A stretch of 64,000 nt of DNA, from the NCBI GenBank assembly GCA_030248295.1, contig JASANH010001361.1, forward strand, positions 62,001 through 126,000, given 5' to 3'. Positions within the stretch are counted from its first letter, which is position 1. Each line of letters starts with the position of its first letter. The notes under the pieces were generated by a model that was given only the letters and a program-made list of their open reading frames with translations, was not told the DNA's origin and made no database searches. Source of the stretch: Mesodorylaimus sp. YZB2_4 (taxonomy: Eukaryota > Nematoda > Enoplea > Dorylaimida > Dorylaimidae). Below are positions 12,401-22,016 of the stretch, piece by piece. The position numbers and the translations under genes were made by a program.

Positions 12401-15400
12401 AGTGGCTCAACATGTTTTGAAACGACATGAGAACAAACGATTTGAAACGAGATACAGAAATTGGTAGGGAAAACCTTACTCGTAAACTCTTGGTCTTGGC
12501 TAATGGATTTGACTAATGCATGCGCAAAATGTCAAAATTTTTTTGACTTCTCGCAAGATTTTTGACTTTGACTTTGACATTGACAGGGGCCCACAAAAAA
12601 TTTTTGACTTTGACTGGGGCCAAAAATTTTTTTGACATCGATATTGACTTTAACGAAATTTTGAAAACATACGATTTTGACAGGATTTTGACTTTGACGT
12701 CAATTGCAACACTAACTTGTACCTGTGCTAGTCGAAGAGCTAGTTGTCGAAATAGTCAGAGCTAAAAACCCGTACGTATAAAATGGCCGCCAGGGACTTT
12801 TTATGAAAATAAGTTTAAGACGGCGTTACGGAAGCGCGGAAACGATAAAGGCGCTTATGTTTAGCGGCGTAATATTTATTTGTCTGAGAGAGATAAGAGA
12901 TTCATTCAGCTATGCAGTGGACGTACTTGTAGAAGTTGTTGTAGTGGTTGTGCTCGTGGTTGTTGTGACTGGCAATGTACTTGTGCTTGTGCTAATCGTA
13001 GAGCTAGTTGTCGTATTGGTCGGGGCTGCAAGAAATATGTACATCGTAGTGGCGAAAAATAATTTTTTAACAACGCATCAGCAGGCACGGTAGTGCCTGC
13101 TTAGACCAGCCAACCAGACGCCTAATGCTAAAGGACCATTTTCACCGACTAATAACTCGAGAACGATTTGACGAGAATTTTTGATTTTTTGCACACATAG
13201 CAGAATCGGCCGAATCTACAATCGTGCCAATTTTTATCAAAATCCGTCCGGCTATTGTCGAATTCCAGGATAGGCGATTTCTTGTTCAGGGGGGAGAAGA
13301 CGAGGAGGAGGAGGAGGAGGAGGAGGATAAACATCAGCCTAGAGCAACAACCAGAGGTCGTACAGGTGTAAATATTAGTTTTTCTGAAAGCTTGCATCTT
13401 CAGAATCTGCCTTTTGGCATTCGTTTTTTGAACGCTTTAGTTTCGAAAAGGTTATTCCAGAAAATAATCACTTTTTTGGCTTTTTCAACCCGTCGCTTGT
13501 CGAGTACTCAACAGATTTTGATAAAAATTGACGTGGCAGCGGATCTGACCTATCTTGCAAAGCGTGCGAAAAATAAACTTTTTTGGTGAAATCATTCTTG
13601 AGTTATTGACTACCGAAAGTAGCTGGCTCTGGTGTTTCTGTTTTTTTCATTTTCGGCGCGCAGCTTAGAAACATCAACTGAACGGGTTGAGGTGCAGCGC
13701 TATTGATTGGCTAGGCTCACTTAGCGCGCTTTCACGAAGATGGGTTTGGTGTATATACACCAAACCCATCTTCGTAATTTATTACCAGCAAATTCTTTGG
13801 TGTATATACACCAATAAATTTGCTGGTGATAAATTGAGAATTTGTGAACGAATATAAATGATGTGGAAAGAGATTCCATGGTCAGGACATGTTTCATTAG
13901 ATGTGGAGGTAATATTGCTGAGGAAAATAGGAGCTAAAAATAACTTATAAAACTTGCGGATCCTAAGTATTCAGTTTCAGCTTCTGATGGAATACTCTGA
14001 GGATATAGAACTTAAGACCACTCGAGCATGAGCTAGTCCTTACGAATTAGAAATCCTTACGAATGAGCTTTATTGTTTTTCATGCCGCCTGTATATCTGA
14101 GTACATATGCGAAAAAATGCGCATTTCATGAGCAGGCACGGGTGAGAGTTTCTGACTATGAAATGGTCGATCGATCTGTAGGCGGTCTTTACGAGTAATT
14201 TCATGGGCGCGGGTTAACGTTCCGCTCTATGTTTCTGTTTTAAGAGGTTTGGAAGAAGGTGTATGACAGTCAAGTCGCTCAATTCTCTCAGTTGTAGGAA
14301 CAAGTGTTTTGGGCCAAACTATAGTTTCTAGCAAAAAACGAAAAACGGTTTTATTATTTCCAAAAAAGTCTGTTATGACAGACTCAAAACTTTTAGGCCA
14401 GCCTATGCACACAGTGGAACCAGGGCTTAGGATGGCTGGTCTACTCGGCCACAAGAAAAAGGGAAAGTGCCCCAACAGGCAGTGCACACACAGCTTGTAA
14501 TTGCTCGCACACATATACTGTATGTATGTATGCATTGATATGTCAGCATCCAAGCCACAAAGCTTGTGTTCGGTGCATGTACTGCTGCTGTTCAGACAGG
14601 CTCCCCAAAGGCAGCTGTGCTGTTCCACACAATTAACCTGCACACTGCATGCTAAAGCTGTAGCGCTGGGAGCAAAGTGATATTGCTTATCGTTACATGC
14701 CTAAGCCTCGATGAACACTGTAAAATCTTTCCCCTTCTTCCAACTTTATGTTCATGCTCATGGTTTATCATATCAGTAATGACACACTCTAGGATAAAAG
14801 GGCACATGACACAAAATGATTTACCTGGCCGCGAGTCGAACACTCCCTAGTAATGATACGAGCAAGCGCTACTACGCATAGCCCGAGAGTTAGACACTCC
14901 TAGCCCACTTTGAGGACCACGAGCACAGGATCGTGTGGCCCTCTACCAGGATCAGTCGTCCTGTTGATATTCATGCAGAAAAAGCAGCTTCTGCTCAGAC
15001 ATTTTTCCTAAACCGTGGTTGCGCTTAGCAGTGGCCGAGTAGACCAGCCATTCTAAGCCCTGGTTTCACTCTGTGCATTGGCTGGTCTAAAAGTTTTGAG
15101 TCTGTCATAACAGACTTTTTTGGAAATAATTATATGAAGTTCCAGTACCTGTACCCTTTACGGGTGCGTTGAAAGAAGTGTCACAAGCTAGCCACCAAAC
15201 TGGCTTTTCAATGTTTAGCGGGGCCCCCCCCCGCCCGGCAACCTCCCGTTTCACACCATCCTCCCCTCCCCACATACCAAAGCACTTACCTCCTTTTCAT
15301 ACGAAGCACATACCTTTACCCAATTAAAAAAACAAACACACTACATAAAGCGACACAATTTATACTTTTCTCACACTATAACCAAGCCTCTATTCTTTCA

Positions 15401-18400
15401 AGATTCATGATTTTTTCTGCATCGGGCTCGTGGTAAATTTTTTATCAGGGAAAAACACAAAAACCCTAAATACTTATAACTTCTCCCTTGTGCCCGCGAG
15501 GGGACCCCAAAACATTCAATATTCTCACTGTCCCCCCCTCCCCCCACCCACATACCCCCCCTCCATCCCCACAACACTCAAAAATATCTACCTTCCCCCC
15601 CTACACCACCTCCACTTCTTTGTTGTGACAGCTCTAATATCCCCTCTCTCTCTTCTAAAAATAAGAAAAATATCAAAAAATCAAGAATCCTTTTTCTTTT
15701 TCCCGCTGCACTCATAAATCCACCTCCCCGCGCACCCCCCCCCCCCCCCCTCCATCCCCCAAAATAAAAATACTTATCGCTGGTTCTCCTACGCCCCCTC
15801 TCCCACCACCACCAACCCCCACACACGCTCAATCAAGAAAAATTAAATCCCAAAACCCCTCACGCAGCCCCACCTACCAACAGATCAACGAGCGGAGGAG
15901 CGGAGGACGGATGAAAAAAATACACGGGACCACGTTTTGATAGAAGATATATGTAAGTTGTAGTTGGCAGGCTGTTCGAATCGGACAACTGATACTGCTG
16001 AAGGTCTTTAATATTGGCCGACGTGAAATGCATTGAACATCGGGCTGGCCTAGTAGTATATACCATCATGATGGAATTTGATGTAACGCTGTGCTAAAAA
16101 ACGATATAGAACTAGATGGATGCAGGGCAATATTTCCAGTAATTATACAGTAAGTGATCCGAGAAAATTATTCGAGATTTCTCGATAATTCATATTATTT
16201 TGTTCATCTTTAGTTGCTTCAGAAACATTCCCATGTAGGAATCAATTTGACTAGTTTGTTTTCTTGGTCGTGTAAGAGACGACACCCTGCCTTACCTGCC
16301 TATTGTCGGACTTGCCAGTCTTAATTGGCGCACAATCAACTCGCGTGGCTAAAAGAAATACTGCCAGATTCTTACGAGGGAACATTTCCGACTCTCTTTC
16401 GCAAATCAAAACAAACCTTTGCATGAAAGCAGTATACAGGCAGGGATGAATTTTGATGCTGATAATTTTTCCCAATGGCCCCTGGTTGACCAGAAAATGA
16501 GCACATGTTCGAGCACTCACACCGCTTACTCCCGAGTTTTCTGCCGAACTAGTTGAGCGCGCGCCCATGAATCGTGATTCCCCCAGTTGTGATAGATGCC
16601 TTCAGTGGTTACTCTATTTGCATAGGACATCTTGTGTGCACAGAGGCACAGACTATTTGTCTCCCTCCCTAGTCAGGGCCGAGCGAGGCCGAGAGGCCGA
16701 GCTGACTCGTTTTTCTAACATGCGAGGGATTGGTATGACTAGTCCTTGGACCCGGGCATCGCCTATATAAAGGCCCTGCTCCTTGCCTAGGGGATCAGTC
16801 AGTCTAGATCAGTATTCCTCGACGACCCGACGTTTGCAGCTGGCTCCTTTGATCCTGCGTGAGTCCCCTTGGTCCGGCGTAGTGGACGCTGACAATAAAC
16901 TATTCCGATACCTGGGCTGCGTGGCTTGATTCGAACCTTACACCACAACGCAGTTGGTTGAGTGTGTTAGCACGAGAACCTGACTGTTTCACAGTTCAAC
17001 TCTTACTCGAGGCGTAATTATTTTAGCTTTTTCTCCTCCTACCGTGGTCGAACATGTGGTCATTTTCTGGTCAACCAGGGGTCACTGGGAAAAATTGACA
17101 GCATGAAAATTCATCCCTGCCTGTGTACTGCTTTCATGCAAAGTTTTGTTTTGATTTGCGAGAGACAGTCGGGAGTGTTCTCTCGGCACTATTTTACTTT
17201 CATGACAATGTTTGCAACGAGGGGGGAAGACACGGCTAACAGAAATCGAAAACAAGGAGAAATGGCGAATGTGGGTAAAGTAAAAAAGGGCCGTTCCCTT
17301 GTTAGAGCTTCAACAAATTAACCCAAATGTCCTTCATCCGGCAATAAGACCTATGTTCAAGGTATTCAACTTTTTATGCTTTGAATTTTTATGAGAAATT
17401 GGCTCATCACAATATGCTACTTAAAGGAAAATATTTAAAAATATCTGGGAAGTCTCATCGAGAATTATTGGCTCATCATTTATTTATCACTGGACACTCT
17501 GTTCACAGATTAGTTTGTGTGGTTTATCAGGTGTATGAAGAGCCATAAAAATTCCAAAAAGCAGTTATATGAAGGGATATCACAAAATACGAGTATAACC
17601 TGTTCTCTTAGAGAATATACACACCCTTCGCGGTACCGGCTTGTGAACTGCTTCGCCTGGAAACTATCAACTTCAAATGACTCAACTCGTTGATATTGTT
17701 GTAAACTAGCAGCCTTATGATATATCCAGTACCAGTATCCTCCAAACCCTAGTTAGATAACTTACCGTTCGATGCGCTGACTGTACAAACTGGACGATTC
17801 ATGCCATTAGGATAGTCTGCAGAATCGCATTTGCCAGCGTCTTTAAACTTGCAGTATATAGTTTTTTGTGTTGTGTCGAGCTGAGAGCATATCGCTGAGT
17901 CCCAGAAAGGCTCGTTGTTGCAGTTCACATCTTCACCAGTGTCTATGCGAAATAACGAAGTGTTTTGAGCCGTGTTTACGATGCCAACGATCGTGTCGTG
18001 ACTATGTGCTCTGAATAGGAACAAAAACACTGTATGTTACTGCAGTGAAACAAAGTTCGAATGTCAGTATTAATTGACAAGGCAACGGAGCATAATTTTT
18101 TCCAAAATCGACTTCGCTGATTAGAATATGTAGTTGACCTCGGATAATTGCAACCGCTCGGGACGTCAAAAAGAATTGCAATGAGCTGAAGTTGCAATTA
18201 TCCGATATTGGAATTACGCGAAGTTCAGATGGATTTTTGAAAAAAAGTTGCAAATACGCGAAGTTTTCTATGCTATGCGCACATAAGTCACTACCAATCT
18301 TTATTAAGAGAGGGTTTCTGACAGACTCGACCCGTGGCTGGCCAGTCGACTTTTTTGACCCTCCATTTTTTATTTGCTCTATCGGAAGTACTTACAAAAC

Positions 18401-21400
18401 TGATTGTCTTGGCCGAAGTAAAATTTTTCTAATGTGTCTATATATGGTAATATAGGCACATTAGACTATAGGCACACTTTAGAGGTGAAAAATGGTCACT
18501 TTTGGTCGAAAAATCAAAACTTGCGTATTTTTTTCGGCCAGAACACTTTTTGAAAGATAAAAATGACCGTCACAGTTCCAGGAATCCGAATCTTTTTTAA
18601 AATTAGCCTAGATATAATCGTTAAGGACATATTCAACAAAACCCGTTGGTGATCAGCGATTATCAGGCACATTATCGATTATGGGTGAATTATAAAAGCC
18701 AAGTCTCCTTGTTTTCTCCATTGAAATAGTAGCCTAGGGTCAGCACATTATAAAACAACCTAACTTTCCGCACTGCGGACCTCAGTTGTTGTGCACATGG
18801 CCGATAGCTGCGCCCTATCTCGCCAATTTCAGCTAAATGATCTACAATCCTAGCTTCTGTTCGCTCGCACTGATCACTAATAGCCGATCTTGTAGCCCTT
18901 GAAAAGAGCTTTCGAATGCTTTTTACGCGTCCAATTTTGTTCTTTTTTACCCAAGATATTGAAGAAAACTCCAATTCGGAAAGGAGTGCCCGCGAGACTC
19001 GATTTTTAAAATTTCCCGCCTATGCACCGCTTATGACATTAAAGTCATACGCTGCGGCTGCGTACTCTAAAAATCGCGAGAAAATATATATATCGCTCAC
19101 TTTTTCAGTATGTGTCAGTCTAATTTTGCACTGAAGAATCTGTCTTTTATTAAAAAAAGAAAAGTGTTAAATTTTCTGGCGATTTCCAAAGTACTACTTT
19201 GAAAGTAGCCAGCCAACCCCGCTCTTATGTCATAAGCGGCGCGCTCGCGGGAAATTCAAAAATAGCGTCACGCAGGCACTTATTGCCGAATTGGAGTTTT
19301 TTAATATCTCGGGTCAAAATGAAAAAAATTTGTCGGGGAAAAAAGCATTTGAAAGCTCTTCTTAAGGGGTGCAAGATAGGCCATTACTGATCAGCGCAAA
19401 TGATTACCAAGTGAGATGATCGATCAGGATTAGCTAAAATTGCCGAAATGGGATGCAGTTATCGGCCATGTGCACAATGACTGTGGTCCGAAGTGCGAAA
19501 ATTAGGGTGGTTATATGATGTCCTGACTATACATAGGCTACTATTCCAGTGAAATAAACAGGGAGACATGGCTTTTATAATTCGCCCATAATCGATTATG
19601 TGCCTGATCACGGCTAATCACGAACGGTTTTTGTTGAATATCTCATTAACGGTTATAGCTAGGCTAATTTTTAAAAAAGATTCGGATTCCTTTAAATGTA
19701 GCGGTCGTTTTTCTATTTAAAAGTATTCTAGGCCAAAGAAAGCAAGTTATGATTTTTTGACCAAAAAGCGACCATTTTGTACCTTTACAGTGCTATATTT
19801 CCATATATAGGCATATTAGAAAAAATTTTACTTTGGCCAAGACAATCAGTTTTGTAAGTACTTTCGATAGAGCATATAAAAAAGGGGGTCAAAGAAGTCT
19901 ACTGGCCAGCCCTGGGTCGAGTCTCTCAGAAACCCTCTCTTAATGCTTTCAAAAACGTTTTGTCAGGGAAACATTTTCTTAGTCACATAGTTTTGACTAA
20001 TCGAGTACAACAGAAACCTCTTCTCTTCCTCACCAATCTTACAGCAAAAACAGTTGGCAATTTTAAAAGCAGCATATGCAGACAACTAACTGCCTAGGCC
20101 AAAGGGCGGGAAGTCTGAATTTGTTGTCGAAGTCTAGTTAACCGTAATTAACATTGTAAGAGAAAATTGCAATTATGCGTAGTAAACTCTGCCTTGGGGT
20201 GATGTCAGAATATTGAAAAATGAGGTTGAAATGCAGGTTCAGCCCACGTTTTATTTTGGGTAGCCAAAATTCTGAACCTCCAGCGTGTGCAAAAAGTTCG
20301 AAATTCTTTCTTACAAAGGCGGGACGTGGGAAATAAAAATTTCGACTTCTTAAATAATTGACAAAGGGGTCTAAAATTCTGGCTGCCCCACTGAAAAGAA
20401 GGTGCTGAATCTGAATATCATACTCTTTTTTCAATATTTCGACATCGATTCCAGAGTGTGCTTCTCTTTAACTAATCCGCCGGGATCATGTGCTATCTGC
20501 GATTAGGAACACAACCTGAAATTTCAGGTCTATTTTCGGCTGTCTTTGATTTCATATCGATGGCGTCTGAAAAACAGCTTCTCTTGAAAGCAATGATGCG
20601 GGAAATCGATGATAGCTAAACAAGACTAGAATCGACCGTTGATCCAGATCTTTAATTACTAATATCTTTCAAGAGATTAATATCGATATCTACAGTATTT
20701 CTGTATCTATATTTTTTTGTCGTTATCTTCATCTGCAGTAATCTTTTGACGGTTAAGATATTAGTAATAAATCAATATTATCTTTTCCTGGAGCTAAAAA
20801 TTGAACTCAAAATATCTCGGTTTTTGATTGTGATGGCTATTTTTTATCATGCGACGAAATTTTGATGAGATATCTTCAAACTTACCAATTTTTTCTACAA
20901 AACACTTGGTTATGCGAGTTGTAGCTATTTTGCTGTGCACTAGTACGGCATGAAGGGTTTTTGCTCCCGCGCCTGCCCCTACCATCACTCCCGCTTCCCG
21001 CTGGCGACCTTCTCTGTTAGGCATTCCCGGCCACTATCGCCCGCGGCAGACGCCTTACCCACTCGGCCACGAGCGAATCCTCCCCCACTGTCATAACCTG
21101 GGCCCGCTGAAATCAAATGACCCAGGGTAACAAAAGAGGATTTTAGCACTGATGCAGTTTTTGAAGCTTTATGGGTCGGACCGTGTGCTTCTCTTATGGT
21201 GCAACAGACATGATACAGGGCAATAAGCCAGGCTGTGAGACGACCAGCTGACGGCAGCTTTTCTATACTGTATTCACAGCGATGCTAGTGCATTTTTTGT
21301 AGTTTTGAGCAATTTTTGAACGCACAAAACAAAAGTGTGAATAAAAGTGTTCTTTTCTCCCAGAAAGGCCTCAGACCCAAATCGACTAATTTATTAATTC

Positions 21401-22016
21401 AGCTTTTGCAAAGCGGAAACACGGAAACCAGAAGCCGCTAAGCTGTTATCCCCAAGTTTTAACTAAGGGCCTAGCAGACGCTCTCTCGGTAAGTACTATC
21501 TGTTTTCTTTGGGAGTGTACTCGTGGCCTGTGCGGTAACGTGGAGGGCGTGTATATTCTCAAAGAAAAAAGGTTTTACAATGAGGTGATTTAAGGTAGAA
21601 ACTTCTTCCTGTGACAGCAGTGCGCATTGGCACTGCCAAGTTTTAGCCCGATCATATGTTTAAACAATATGTATTTTTCAATATTCAAAAAAGAGTACGT
21701 ACTTAACGAAGTCAACCATAGCTTTATGTGATACGTTGTCCCTCACGACTGGTATAGTAGCTTCAAGCATCGCGCATAGCTTCCGGGCCGTAGGAAAATT
21801 CACATCGGGCGGCGATGATAAAGTCAGCTGTAAGAATGGCGATGTCACATACGCAAAACAGTAATTTCCATGATGTTTGTAACCGGTCGGACATTGAAGA
21901 TTGGCATATTCCAGCGCAGAAAAGAACACTAAAATTCAAAAGTTTAGACTTGCATGTCGCTCACTCATTATGCTCTTACCAAATACACGCAACAGAATCA
22001 TGCCAGACACCCGCAT
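6477..22016 (-). CDS. CTLD - mucin stalk - DEG/ENaC fusion protein lacking TM1
   Basis: Exons: 22016-21980, 21928-21703, 18010-17766, 13025-12927, 12761-12723, 10391-10281, 10214-8814, 8754-8687, 8631-8471, 8414-8308, 8256-8096, 8019-7930, 7874-7769, 7712-7631, 6907-6833, 6774-6699, 6644-6477; 3252 nt, 1083 residues, all phases compatible. Order: signal peptide (MRVSGMILLRVFVFF), CTLD (CPTGYKHHGNYCF, FPTARKLC), about 550 residues of Ser/Thr mucin, then DEG/ENaC ectodomain with FSRCYFDHRPCD, YGNCFTFNYD, GPKYG, GCLRDCYQRYALDNCNCADP, ARYCNLSD and SCDCKEPC, then a membrane helix (LGLFYGMCMVTVFEVFILAL) and a basic tail ending KEPVA. No N-terminal cytosolic domain or TM1 was found. The G-x-S filter of TM2 reads G-M-C, which argues against a normal channel. 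The join into 6907-6833 uses a weak acceptor, so an exon may be missing there. I infer a single-pass surface glycoprotein or decoy subunit. Confidence 0.68.
7325..7400. repeat. ACATCAACCCG-type hairpin repeat copy
   Basis: GGCTGAAACGTCACC, a short loop and GGGTGACGCTCCCAGC form a stem, followed by GAGTATCGATTGCC. This matches copies elsewhere in the window. It lies in the long intron between the last two thumb exons of the DEG/ENaC part. Confidence 0.5.
10581..10636 (-). pseudogene. Relict half of a mucin exon
   Basis: Encodes Thr/Ser-rich sequence (LPVTTTSTTILTTST) ending at a good donor in phase 1, like the intact exon at 13025-12927. Its upstream half lies at 12761-12723, on the other side of the TA-flanked element. 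The only nearby acceptor is in the wrong phase, so I left it out of the mature transcript. Confidence 0.5.
10640..12712. mobile_element. TA-flanked DNA element with 15-bp terminal inverted repeats
   Basis: Left end GTGTTGCAAATGACG and right end CGTCAATTGCAACAC are inverted repeats matching at 14 of 15 positions, each flanked by TA. That is the target duplication used by Tc1/mariner-type elements. Both ends carry TTTGAC short tandem repeats in the same orientation (10660-10815 and 12555-12700). No transposase is recognisable, so it is non-autonomous. It sits inside what was a mucin exon of the fusion gene. Confidence 0.6.
13734..13775. repeat. Perfect 42-bp palindrome
   Basis: The 21-base arms are exact reverse complements with no loop, centred on GGTGTATATACACC. 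The arm starts ACGAAGATGGG. It directly abuts a second palindrome with the same centre. Both lie in the 4.7-kb intron of the fusion gene. Confidence 0.85.
13776..13835. repeat. Near-perfect 60-bp palindrome with the same core
   Basis: The outer arms AATTTAT and ACCAGCAAATT pair with AAATTTGCTGGT and ATAAATT around the same centre, TGGTGTATATACACCA. Small mismatches and one-base offsets interrupt the arms. Confidence 0.7.
14356..15133. repeat. Inverted repeat, arms of about 100 bp
   Basis: Left arm about 14356-14455 and right arm about 15031-15133 are reverse complements, including AGTCTGTTATGACAGACTC and the block ending GGTCTACTCGGCCAC. The loop holds tRNA-like sequence near 14830-14940 (CGCGAGTCGAACACTCC). 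Non-autonomous foldback element in an intron. Confidence 0.6.
15220..15860. repeat. C-rich, G-poor low-complexity tract
   Basis: About 640 bp in which the plus strand is rich in C, T and A and almost free of G, with many CCCC runs and a 16-C run at 15735-15750. No coding pattern is seen. It lies in the intron of the fusion gene. Confidence 0.6.
16310..17260. repeat. Inverted repeat with LTR-like insert in its loop
   Basis: Left arm about 16310-16515 and right arm about 17042-17260 are imperfect reverse complements. Examples are GGTTGACCAGAAAATGAGCA against TCATTTTCTGGTCAACC, and TTTGCATGAAAGC against GCTTTCATGCAAA. Between them lie an LTR-like segment (16588-16942) and a degenerate tRNA-like sequence (about 16945-17030). 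Confidence 0.5.
16588..16942 (+). mobile_element. Possible solo LTR
   Basis: Starts TGTGATAG and ends CCTTACA. A TATA box (TATATAA, 16764-16770) is followed 120 bases later by a polyadenylation signal (AATAAA, 16894-16899), the U3-R-U5 order of an LTR. No internal region or second LTR is present and no clean target duplication was found, so the call is tentative. Confidence 0.35.
18305..19943. mobile_element. Foldback element, arms of about 700 bp
   Basis: The left arm starts TTAAGAGAGGGTTTCTGA and the right arm ends CAGAAACCCTCTCTTAA. The arms read as imperfect reverse complements almost to the centre near 19120. Shared blocks include CTGGCCAG and AAGTACTTACAAAACTGATT with its complement. 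No ORF resembles a transposase. The element is in the intron between the two CTLD exons and could fold into a large RNA hairpin when transcribed. Confidence 0.65.
20195..20470. repeat. Foldback MITE-like repeat, copy 1
   Basis: GATGTCAGAATATTGAAAAA near the left end is mirrored by TTTTTTCAATATTTCGACATC near the right end, and AAATTTCGACTTCTTAAATA lies in the middle. The same ends and middle recur at 56235-56540. Confidence 0.5.
21010..21085 (-). repeat. tRNA-derived SINE head, family 2
   Basis: On the minus strand it reads CGTGGCCGAGTGGGTAAGGC, a clear A box, followed by GTCTGCCGCGGGC. It belongs to the family seen at 39.1, 43.1, 51.3 and 52.4 kb. Located in the intron between CTLD exons. 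Confidence 0.45.

Noticed and set aside
12079-12420. 113-codon frame inside the TA-flanked element
   Set aside because: Looked for mariner DDE/D motifs and found none; judged non-coding.
13224-13589. Frame with a run of glutamates
   Set aside because: The glutamates come from a GAG trinucleotide repeat (about 13300-13327); the surroundings show no coding pattern and lie in an intron.
16945-17030. Candidate tRNA gene (GTTGGTTGAGTGTGTTAGCA ... GTTCAACTC)
   Set aside because: A- and B-box-like sequences are present, but the acceptor and anticodon stems do not pair, so it is treated as a tRNA-derived relic.
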